Both the position numbers and the translations under genes were made by a program. From contig JACFNM010000092.1 of NCBI GenBank assembly GCA_019454915.1, forward strand, positions 1 to 12,792: 12,792 nucleotides of DNA. Reading direction: 5' to 3'. Each line of letters begins with the position of its first letter. Within the stretch, counting starts at the first letter, position 1. Below, piece after piece: positions 6,966 to 12,792 of the stretch. The DNA comes from Chitinophagaceae bacterium. GTDB lineage: Bacteria; Bacteroidota; Bacteroidia; Chitinophagales; Chitinophagaceae. Below the pieces are notes generated by a model. It made no database searches and was not told the origin of the DNA. It saw only the letters and a program-made list of their open reading frames with translations.

Positions 6966-7568
6966 TTAGTGCTCCCCATTCTTCATTTCCTCCATTCCCC
7001 ATTCCTGTATAATCCCGTCCCTTCGCCATTCGGGAAGTCCTGACGCATCGTAATGCCCGGCTCTGCTTTTCTGTCTGTACGCTTCATATAGCGTAACGGC
7101 ACAAGCTACCGATATGTTCAGGGACTTGATGATCCCCACCTGCGGAATCACAAAATTACCATCTGCCAGTTTTCTTATTTCATCACTCACACCTTCGTGT
7201 TCATTACCAAAAACCAGGGCAACAGGTTCTGTGAAGTCCAATTCATAAATATCAACAGCGTCGCTGCTGAGATGGGTAGTGAGTATCTTATTATAATTTT
7301 TACGCAATTCATCAAAACAGGCGTGCACCTCGGTAAACTGATGAACAGTAAGCCATTTTGCAGCGCTGGAAGAGCTTTTAGCTCCCCATTTCTTATGCCG
7401 GGGAATCTTGTTGTTTAACACATAAACATCCTGTATTCCTACTGCATCGCAGGTGCGCATTACAGCCGAAATATTATGAGGGTCAAATACATTCTCCAAT
7501 ACAACAGTCATGTTATTTTGACGTTTATTGAGCACGTGAAGAAGGCGCTGATACCTTTCTGGTGTCAT
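6966..7568 (-). CDS. trmH: tRNA (guanosine(18)-2'-O)-methyltransferase
   Basis: 200 residues, SPOUT (SpoU) class. TrmH transfers a methyl group from S-adenosylmethionine to the 2'-OH of G18 in the tRNA D-loop. The opening MTPERYQRLLHVLNKRQ is the TrmH-type start rather than the RlmB type. Motif 1 is ENVFDPHNISAVMRTCDAVG (25-44) with the catalytic Arg38; motif 2 is VFGNEHEGVSDE (119-130); motif 3 is IPQVGIIKSLNISVACA (141-157), which builds the trefoil-knot SAM site. The C-terminal extension is shorter than in E. coli TrmH. It is the only - strand protein gene, divergent from the AsmA-like gene with 82 nt between starts. No clear promoter or Shine-Dalgarno site was found for it. Confidence 0.94.
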   Translation of the reverse strand: MTPERYQRLLHVLNKRQNNMTVVLENVFDPHNISAVMRTCDAVGIQDVYVLNNKIPRHKKWGAKSSSSAAKWLTVHQFTEVHACFDELRKNYNKILTTHLSSDAVDIYELDFTEPVALVFGNEHEGVSDEIRKLADGNFVIPQVGIIKSLNISVACAVTLYEAYRQKSRAGHYDASGLPEWRRDGIIQEWGMEEMKNGEH

Positions 7569-7605
7569 ATCTGTTTATTTTAAAAGAGCTTGATATTTAA
7601 TTAGT

Positions 7606-7613
7606 TAATTTTG
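7606..7613 (+). promoter_or_regulatory. -7 promoter element for the AsmA-like gene
   Basis: TAATTTTG matches TAnnTTTG exactly, in the divergent gap and 37 nt before the ATG at 7651. The nearest upstream TTG (7590-7592) is only 13 nt away, shorter than usual, so the -33 element is uncertain. Confidence 0.5.
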
Positions 7614-7650
7614 AACTTCCCATTATTTTAAAAAAGACCGACAGCAAACC

Positions 7651-10600
7651 ATGTTAAAGAAAATCGCAAAAATAGCGGGTATTGTGCTAATCGTCCTGAT
7701 AGCCGCCGCTATTATTCTCCCTATAGCTTTTAAGGGTAAAATACTGAATATAGCCAAAACGGAAATAAATAATAATCTCAACGCCACCGTTGACTTTAAA
7801 GACATTGATATTTCCCTGTTCAGACGTTTTCCCCGTTTGGCAGTCGGGTTAGAATCCCTCCAGGTTGTTGGTAAAGACAACTTTGCCGGAGACACCCTGA
7901 TTTCGGCTAAGCAAATTGACCTGGCGCTAAACCTCATGAGCCTTTTTTCGGGCAATCAAATGAAAATATATTCCGTAACCATTGACCAGCCGCGTATTCA
8001 CGCTATTATTGACAAAGAGGGAAAAGCAAACTGGGATATTACGCTTCCGGATACTGCCACCGTAGAATCCGAAAGCAGTTTCAACATTCAACTGAAAAAA
8101 TATACCATCAACGATGGATATATAAGCTATAATGATTGGGAAGGTGATATGAGTAGTGAAATATTCCACCTCAATCATTCCGGCAGCGGCGATTTTACAG
8201 CCGACCTGTTCACGCTGAAGACCAGCACTTCAGCAGAGTCGGTTTCGTTCACCTACAGCAAAATTCCCTACCTGGTAAACGCAAAAGCCGCATTAGATGC
8301 CGATATACAGGTGGATAACAGGGAAGATAAATATAGCTTCAAAACAGAAGATATCGCATTAAATGATTTAAAACTGGCAGCGGATGGTTACTTTCAATTC
8401 GTTAACGATACCACCTATGGAATGGATATCCGCTTTAATGCACCCTCTACCGAATTTAAAACATTGCTGTCGCTGATTCCCGCCATTTATAAAAATGATT
8501 TTGCAAAAATTAAAACCAGCGGAAAAGCGGTTTTTAATGGTTTTGTAAAAGGGGAATACAATGACGTAAAAATTCCGGCTTACCAGATTAACCTGAAGGT
8601 GGAGGACGGCTTTTTCCAATACCCTGATCTGCCTCAGCCGGTACAAAACATCGCTATTGATTTGAAAGTAGATAACCCGGATGGTATCACGGATAATACC
8701 GTAATAGATATTGCCAAAGGGCATATAGAATTCGGAAAAGATCCCTTTGACTTTAACTTATTATTAAAAAAGCCGGTTACCGATCAGTACATAGATGCCT
8801 CGCTGAAGGGTAGATTAAACTTAGCCCAGGTTACCCAATTCGTTAAGCTAAGCGACGATACCCGGTTATCCGGCATCCTGGACGCCGATGCTACGGCTAA
8901 AGGAAATATAGCTGTTATTGCTCAACAAAAACCGGGACCGTTCAGCGCTAACGGATTTATTAATATTTCCGGACTCAATTATTCTTCCAAAGATTTTCCG
9001 CAACCTATCCGAAACAGTAATATTCAGATAAAACTAGATAACCCGGACGGAATAGCCGATCATACTATCATTCACATACCGGCAGCACACTTAGAAGTTG
9101 GAAACAACCCGATAGATTTCCATGTACTCGTTAAAAATCCCGCTACCGTGTTATCCTTTGACGGAAAGGCTGCGGGGAAATTTGACCTGGCCACTGCGGC
9201 TCAATTTACCGATTTTGAACCGGGGACTTCCCTAAGCGGACTTCTTTCCGCCGACATCGCTTTTAAAGGAAATAAAGCGGATATAGACAAAGAAGCTTAC
9301 GATAGGATTAACCTTTCCGGCAAATTGAATATTGCCAATATGCAATACACAAGTAAAGACTATCCCTCCGGTGTTGCTGTCAGCAACGCAGACTTCACCT
9401 TCAATCCTAAAAATATTACGCTTAACCAAATGAAAGCGGTTTACCTGAAGTCCAACATCACGGCTAAGGGCTCGATAGACAATGCGATTGGATATGCCCT
9501 GAAGGATGAACCGGTTGCCGGTACATTAGATGTACACGCGGACAAATTAAACCTTAATGAATTCATGGGAACCGAAACGCCCCCGGATAGCGCTTCCGCA
9601 GCCAATTCATCGGATTCGTCAGAACCGTTCCTGGTATCCAAAAACATAGCGTTTAATCTGCAGGCGTCCATAGATGAACTGATCTATGATAAAACCAGTT
9701 ATAGCAACGTAAAAGGCGCCGTAGCGATTAAGGATGAAACCGTATCGCTGAAAAATCTTCAGATGGATGCATTAGGCGGCAAGATAGGACTCAGCGGCTC
9801 CTACTCCACCCGGTCAGATAAGAAACACCCGGATATCGCATTGGCTTATGATCTAAAAGAGCTCAATGTTGAAAAGACTTTCTATGCCTTCAATACGGTT
9901 CAACAGTTGATGCCCATTGGTAAATTCATATCAGGCGTCATCAGTTCACAACTGACTTTGGACGGAAAGTTGGGTTCCGACATGTTTCCGGTACTGAGTA
10001 CTTTAACAGGGAAAGGCAACCTGTTATTACTGGAAGGGGTACTGAAGAAATTTGCGCCTCTGGAAAAAATCGCTCAAACCCTGAACGTGACAGAACTAAA
10101 CGGGCTATCCCTAAAAGATATAAAAACCTATTTCGAATTTAACAACGGAAAAGTATTGGTAAATCCGTTCCATGTCAAAGTCAAAGACATTGACATGGAA
10201 ATTGGGGGAACACATGGTATAGACCAATCGTTGAATTATGCCATCGGCATGAAAATTCCCAGGAGTCGCCTCGGTAACCAGGGCAATACTCTCATTAATA
10301 ACCTGGCGCAGGAAGCCTCCAACAAGGGCATACCGGTAAAACTGAGCGATTACATTAATCTCAATATTAAAGTGGGAGGCACCATCACCCAGCCTCAAAT
10401 CAAGACAGACTTAAAAGAATCTGCGGGCGATGCGGTTGCCGACATGAAACAACAGGCAGAAGATTTCGCAAAGCAGAAGATTGACAGCGCCAAAAAATCT
10501 CTGCAGGATTCCGCTAAAGCGATCCAAAGCGAAGTGGTGAAGGAACTCAAAGAAGAAGCGATAAAACAAATATTCGGCGCCTCAAAAGACAGTTCTGGCG

Positions 10601-10707
10601 CTCAGAAACCTCTCGAAGGAACGAAAAAGAAAGCGGAAGAGGCGGTGAAGGGAACGCTAAAAAATCTTTTAAAGAAAAAGCCGGCAGACTCCGAAAAGAA
10701 CAATTAG
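7651..10707 (+). CDS. AsmA-like family envelope protein with internal repeats
   Basis: 1018 residues. A basic start and one membrane segment (about 5-27, IAGIVLIVLIAAAIILPIAF) anchor the protein in the inner membrane. The AsmA-type N-terminus follows: DIDISLFRRFPRLAVGLESL (51-70), then IDLALNLMSLFSGN and IDQPRIHAIIDKEGKANWDI. AsmA-like proteins belong to the bridge-like superfamily thought to carry or organise phospholipids across the periplasm; a role in outer-membrane lipid homeostasis is inferred. Residues 314-420 and 438-542 are repeats of each other (Y.DLPQP / SKDFPQP, then DNPDG), with a weaker third copy from 557. Residues 750-910 hold the conserved C-terminal AsmA region. The last about 100 residues are Lys/Glu/Ala/Gln-rich and probably helical. 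The neighbours suggest no partner. Confidence 0.88.
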   Translation: MLKKIAKIAGIVLIVLIAAAIILPIAFKGKILNIAKTEINNNLNATVDFKDIDISLFRRFPRLAVGLESLQVVGKDNFAGDTLISAKQIDLALNLMSLFSGNQMKIYSVTIDQPRIHAIIDKEGKANWDITLPDTATVESESSFNIQLKKYTINDGYISYNDWEGDMSSEIFHLNHSGSGDFTADLFTLKTSTSAESVSFTYSKIPYLVNAKAALDADIQVDNREDKYSFKTEDIALNDLKLAADGYFQFVNDTTYGMDIRFNAPSTEFKTLLSLIPAIYKNDFAKIKTSGKAVFNGFVKGEYNDVKIPAYQINLKVEDGFFQYPDLPQPVQNIAIDLKVDNPDGITDNTVIDIAKGHIEFGKDPFDFNLLLKKPVTDQYIDASLKGRLNLAQVTQFVKLSDDTRLSGILDADATAKGNIAVIAQQKPGPFSANGFINISGLNYSSKDFPQPIRNSNIQIKLDNPDGIADHTIIHIPAAHLEVGNNPIDFHVLVKNPATVLSFDGKAAGKFDLATAAQFTDFEPGTSLSGLLSADIAFKGNKADIDKEAYDRINLSGKLNIANMQYTSKDYPSGVAVSNADFTFNPKNITLNQMKAVYLKSNITAKGSIDNAIGYALKDEPVAGTLDVHADKLNLNEFMGTETPPDSASAANSSDSSEPFLVSKNIAFNLQASIDELIYDKTSYSNVKGAVAIKDETVSLKNLQMDALGGKIGLSGSYSTRSDKKHPDIALAYDLKELNVEKTFYAFNTVQQLMPIGKFISGVISSQLTLDGKLGSDMFPVLSTLTGKGNLLLLEGVLKKFAPLEKIAQTLNVTELNGLSLKDIKTYFEFNNGKVLVNPFHVKVKDIDMEIGGTHGIDQSLNYAIGMKIPRSRLGNQGNTLINNLAQEASNKGIPVKLSDYINLNIKVGGTITQPQIKTDLKESAGDAVADMKQQAEDFAKQKIDSAKKSLQDSAKAIQSEVVKELKEEAIKQIFGASKDSSGAQKPLEGTKKKAEEAVKGTLKNLLKKKPADSEKNN

Positions 10708-10731
10708 GTAGTAAAACAAGTCTATAATGAA

Positions 10732-10763
10732 TTTGTCCGAATAACTATTTCACAATACTTTTG
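10732..10763 (+). promoter_or_regulatory. Consensus Bacteroidota promoter upstream of the tRNA-Pro spacer
   Basis: TTTG (10732-10735), 20 nt, then TACTTTTG (10756-10763), an exact TAnnTTTG match. Transcription would begin around 10770. The next + strand gene is tRNA-Pro at 11014, so the transcript would carry about 245 nt of non-coding, structured sequence first, or make a separate RNA. Confidence 0.6.
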
Positions 10764-10800
10764 CCGGGCCATTTTAATGGCAGATTGAAAAGAAGCGGTC

Positions 10801-10844
10801 CGCAGATGACGCAGAACGTCGGATAAGACGATATCCGGTCTGCG
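10801..10844 (+). repeat. Nested stem structure in the spacer before tRNA-Pro
   Basis: An outer stem CGCAGA (10801-10806) / TCTGCG (10839-10844) encloses two smaller stems: GACG (10808-10811) / CGTC (10817-10820), and CGGATA (10820-10825) / TATCCG (10832-10837). The two inner stems share one base, so one loses a pair. This gives a compact three-way arrangement about 31 nt after the predicted transcription start. Confidence 0.45.
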
Positions 10845-10888
10845 AATTCGGTGGAAAATCATGAGCCAAAAGCGAATAGATTTTCAAG

Positions 10889-10916
10889 ATCCCGATGAGC
10901 AAAGCGATATCGGGAT
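10889..10916 (+). repeat. 8-bp inverted repeat ATCCCGAT / ATCGGGAT
   Basis: ATCCCGAT (10889-10896) pairs with ATCGGGAT (10909-10916) around a 12-nt loop. No T run follows. Positioned between the AsmA-like gene and tRNA-Pro, it may be part of the spacer RNA or a factor-dependent 3' end. Confidence 0.4.
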
Positions 10917-11013
10917 GGCAATGGCAAATAACGTATAGCTCTTTTCTGAAATATTGACAATAAAAAAATCCTGTGAAGACAACTACAAATCCAATATCTG
11001 AATAATAACTTTT

Positions 11014-11087
11014 CGGGATGTAGCGCAGCCCGGTAGCGCACTACGTTCGGGACGTAGGGGCCGCTGGTTCGAATCCAGTCATCCCGA
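11014..11087 (+). tRNA. tRNA-Pro, anticodon CGG
   Basis: A full cloverleaf of 74 nt. The acceptor stem CGGGATG (11014-11020) pairs with CATCCCG (11080-11086), and the discriminator is A11087. The D stem is GCGC/GCGC. The anticodon stem CTACG/CGTAG holds loop TTCGGGA with anticodon CGG at 11048-11050, reading proline codon CCG. The T stem GCTGG/CCAGT encloses TTCGAAT. The C1-G72 pair and G37 are proline tRNA hallmarks. The 3' CCA is not encoded (ACAAAC follows), so it must be added after transcription. A terminator starts 15 nt later. TrmH, encoded in the same window, acts on G18 of such tRNAs. Confidence 0.97.
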
Positions 11088-11102
11088 CAAACAATAGCAC
11101 AT

Positions 11103-11128
11103 AATCCGCCGTTAAGGCGGATTTTTTT
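11103..11128 (+). terminator. Intrinsic terminator after tRNA-Pro
   Basis: AATCCGCC (11103-11110), loop GTTAA, GGCGGATT (11116-11123), with seven T at 11122-11128. This is a textbook rho-independent terminator 15 nt after the tRNA, ending its transcript. Confidence 0.9.
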
Positions 11129-11246
11129 ATGCCGCCTCACGGTATCACCATCCCGGATTTCCTGTTCATTCCCCGGCTATGGACTACCATATACTAATAA
11201 ATATGTGCAAACGTTATATATAGTCTTATAGAACCCACATCAATAA

Positions 11247-11259
11247 TTGACCTAGTCAA
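11247..11259 (+). promoter_or_regulatory. Short inverted repeat upstream of the right-edge gene
   Basis: TTGAC-CTA-GTCAA ends 10 nt before the ATG at 11270. It could be an operator half-site pair. No TAnnTTTG element was found between the tRNA terminator and this start, so the promoter of the gene is not identified. Confidence 0.3.
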
Positions 11260-11269
11260 CTGAATATAT

Positions 11270-12508
11270 ATGAAAGCCTTCTTCAACACCTTAGGTTTCT
11301 TTGCCATTTCCTGCTTTCTCTTTGAGTTTACTCAGGCTCAGGAAGCATCCTTACTGGAAATTTCCAGTCCTGATGCGGGCAAAAATCAGATTCACACCAA
11401 TCAACAAACCGGTAGTTGGTCTTTTGGATTAGGCGGAGGAGCATCTTTCGCATCAAACAACAATGAATCTGCGCTATTTCGTGGAAAAAATTTATCTACC
11501 AAAATGTTTGCCCGTTACACCTTTGGAAGCTTTGGTTTATCTGCGTCTACAGGTATTTTACCAGGAGGGATAAGCAATCATTCACTCAATCAATTTATTA
11601 AAGAAAGAGGACTTCCGCAAGAGGAACTAAATATAACAAAATCCAATTCTTTAAATGGCTTTTTGACAGCCGGACCTTCATTTCGTTTTGGCGGCAAAAT
11701 ATATTTTAATGCTGACTTACAGGGTGGACTATTTTTTAACAACCCGGGTATCGTTCAAATTACTCAGCAGGGAAATACAAAACCGTTGTACCAATTTAGC
11801 AATGGAGACAAATCATTATCGCCCGGGTTTTCAGGTAGCATCAGTGTGAATTATCCGATTAGTCACTCTACACATTTTTTCATTAATGCAGATTATTTAC
11901 ATTCCAGTAGTTCTGTTCGCCTTCTTGATCCCAAAGAAGGCTTCGACCAACCTACGCTAATCAAGCGCAATTTACAATTGATGGTATTTGGAGCAGGTAT
12001 TGTAAAATCATTCGGAAGTAACAGTAAAACTAAACGGCAGGACAAATCCACTTCCGCATCCGGAAACTGCGGACCTGTCACTTTTACCAATACTAAGCCT
12101 GATGGAAGTATAGAACAATTCATTTTTGCCTGTCCGGATGATGCAGCAAAGTATAGCCAACGTTTAAACGCAATACCTGCAACAACAAAGCAGAGCCAGG
12201 GAGTAACTTTCGGAGAAAAAGTATCTGCTAACACAATACAAGACACAGGCAGAAGAACAAATACAGATCAGCACTGGGGCGACCCGCATGAAAATTTAAA
12301 CGGGAGACTTGCTTCATCGCAGGAAAGAAAAGGATGGGATGGATCTGTGAAAGGGAGTTATAAGACCGAAGTTGAAAATAACGATCAGCAAAATTTACCC
12401 GGGCAGGATTTCAACACCACCAGAAGCAACCGGGAAAGAGGACAATTTCATACTAATCCGGACAACAACCATTCCATCATGGAAAAGACATTGCAGATAA
12501 TGCTTTAA
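11270..12508 (+). CDS. Secreted barrel-like protein of unknown function, N-terminal part before a frameshift
   Basis: 412 codons to a TAA at 12506-12508. Residues 1 to about 24 are a signal peptide (MKAFFNTLGFFAISCFLFEF, then TQAQ). Residues 48-250 show Gly/aromatic beta-strand patterns of an outer-membrane barrel (SFGLGGGASF, FARYTFGSFGLSASTG, FLTAGPSFRFGG, LMVFGAGIVKSFG). A polar linker follows, then a Cys-pair segment NCGPVTF...FIFACPDD (266-290) and the motif HWGDPHENLNG (335-345). The last 8 or so residues before the stop do not fit the rest; the coding pattern continues in another frame from about 12481 to the window edge. The natural product is therefore probably longer, or the gene is broken. 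I do not recognise a named family. The gene follows tRNA-Pro and its terminator. Confidence 0.7.
   Translation: MKAFFNTLGFFAISCFLFEFTQAQEASLLEISSPDAGKNQIHTNQQTGSWSFGLGGGASFASNNNESALFRGKNLSTKMFARYTFGSFGLSASTGILPGGISNHSLNQFIKERGLPQEELNITKSNSLNGFLTAGPSFRFGGKIYFNADLQGGLFFNNPGIVQITQQGNTKPLYQFSNGDKSLSPGFSGSISVNYPISHSTHFFINADYLHSSSSVRLLDPKEGFDQPTLIKRNLQLMVFGAGIVKSFGSNSKTKRQDKSTSASGNCGPVTFTNTKPDGSIEQFIFACPDDAAKYSQRLNAIPATTKQSQGVTFGEKVSANTIQDTGRRTNTDQHWGDPHENLNGRLASSQERKGWDGSVKGSYKTEVENNDQQNLPGQDFNTTRSNRERGQFHTNPDNNHSIMEKTLQIML
12272..12304 (+). repeat. Repeat motif HWGDPHENLNG, copy 1
   Basis: Codons for HWGDPHENLNG in the first frame. The core TGGGGCGACCCGCA (12275-12288) is identical in copy 2, which lies 410 nt further on in the other frame. 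Confidence 0.8.
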
Positions 12509-12792
12509 CAGAAGCAGACCTTGATGGCGATGGCATTCCGGAGCTTTCTATATTATCTGTAAACGGAGCTGTTGCCGATATCAATCTATTAATGAAAGGC
12601 AACAAGCGAGCTATTGAAATCAGTCCTTCTTCAAAAGGTATACAAGAAGCAGGAATAAAAAGAAGCGCTGAAGCAGCTGTTCATTGGGGCGACCCGCACG
12701 AAAACGTAAACGGAAAGCATGCCCGGAAAAGCATTACGCGTGGTAACGGAAATTTGACAACCTCTCCTATTTCATCAAAAATTATCCATAGT
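12457..12792 (+). pseudogene. Continuation of the right-edge gene in a shifted frame (partial)
   Basis: This frame (codons starting at 12457, 12460 and so on) opens after a TAA at 12454-12456 and has no stop up to the window end. From about 12481 it reads as plausible protein: HGKDIADNALTEADLDGD, then GIPELSILSVNGAVADINLL, and later HWGDPHENVNGKHARKS. DLDGDGIPE is an Asp-rich calcium-binding style loop, as found in EF-hand-like or FG-GAP-type repeats. There is no convincing independent start. The second copy of the HWGDPHEN motif supports it being the rest of the gene starting at 11270. A one-base loss in the window, or a two-base gain, near 12457-12486 would explain it; a sequencing error is as likely as a real mutation. 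Confidence 0.6.
12682..12714 (+). repeat. Repeat motif HWGDPHENVNG, copy 2
   Basis: The second copy of the motif, in the shifted frame, with core TGGGGCGACCCGCA at 12685-12698. The offset from copy 1 is 410 nt, one short of 137 codons, which fits a single missing base between them. Confidence 0.8.

Noticed and set aside
10861..10938. 25-codon frame (ATG 10861 to TAG 10938) downstream of the spacer promoter
   Set aside because: It overlaps the 8-bp inverted repeat, has no initiation signal and is short enough to arise by chance. It would need ribosome profiling to revive.
10954..10959. TTGACA, a sigma70-like -35 box before tRNA-Pro
   Set aside because: There is no matching -10 at 16-18 nt, and Bacteroidota use a different promoter consensus.
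10859..11140. 93-residue - strand frame crossing tRNA-Pro, reading like [14 protein letters not shown]
   Set aside because: It is the antisense of a well-formed tRNA and its terminator; this peptide pattern is a known artefact of tRNA regions.
11080..11155. Possible att-type duplication of the tRNA 3' end (CATCCCG at 11080 and 11149)
   Set aside because: Only 7 nt match, far too short for an attachment site.
12479..12490. Programmed -1 frameshift at GGAAAAG
   Set aside because: It lacks the X XXY YYZ slippery form in the first frame, and no strong downstream stem was seen. A sequencing error or mutation is simpler.
1..12792. CRISPR array, transposase or toxin-antitoxin pair
   Set aside because: No regularly spaced repeats, no transposase-like protein, and no small paired genes with such motifs are visible in either strand.

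Overview
The window looks like a chromosomal segment of a Bacteroidota bacterium, most likely Chitinophagaceae or a near relative. This rests on recognisable family versions of the housekeeping proteins, near absence of Shine-Dalgarno sites, several -7 elements of the form TAnnTTTG with TTTG about 17-20 nt upstream, a BFN-type nuclease carrying a UvrB/C tail, and small outer-membrane beta-barrel proteins. The genus is inference. All protein genes are on the + strand except trmH.

Left part (1-2742): the 3' end of etfB, then etfA, which together encode the FAD-containing electron transfer flavoprotein. A hairpin follows, then a bifunctional nuclease gene (BFN/DUF151 plus UvrB/C motif) and, 30 nt later, ispE of the MEP isoprenoid pathway, which appears to start at TTG. 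Centre-left (2743-6296): a 248-nt leader with two hairpins precedes rocD (ornithine aminotransferase). A GlcD-type FAD-linked oxidase follows, with a well-matched promoter, and its stop overlaps by 4 nt the start of a small secreted beta-barrel protein.

Centre (6297-6965): a 669-nt stretch without a convincing gene. It holds a 12-bp palindrome, a UUCG hairpin, a short ATCC-rich repeat tract, and a 14-bp perfect inverted repeat enclosing a smaller hairpin and followed by six T. trmH (tRNA Gm18 methyltransferase) is on the - strand, divergent from a 1018-residue AsmA-like envelope protein with internal repeats and a Lys/Glu/Ala-rich tail.

Right part (10708-12792): a 306-nt spacer with a consensus promoter (TTTG-N20-TACTTTTG) and two structured elements leads into tRNA-Pro(CGG) and a good intrinsic terminator. 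Beyond it lies a gene for a secreted barrel-like protein of unknown function that is interrupted by an apparent 1-nt frameshift near 12457-12486. Its downstream part continues in another frame to the window edge. A motif HWGDPHEN(L/V)NG occurs once in each frame, which ties the two pieces together.

Most of the window is ordinary housekeeping and envelope biology. The parts least explained by known genes are the structured spacer upstream of tRNA-Pro, the inverted-repeat element in the 669-nt gap, and the frameshifted repeat protein at the right edge. None of these is proven to be a new system.
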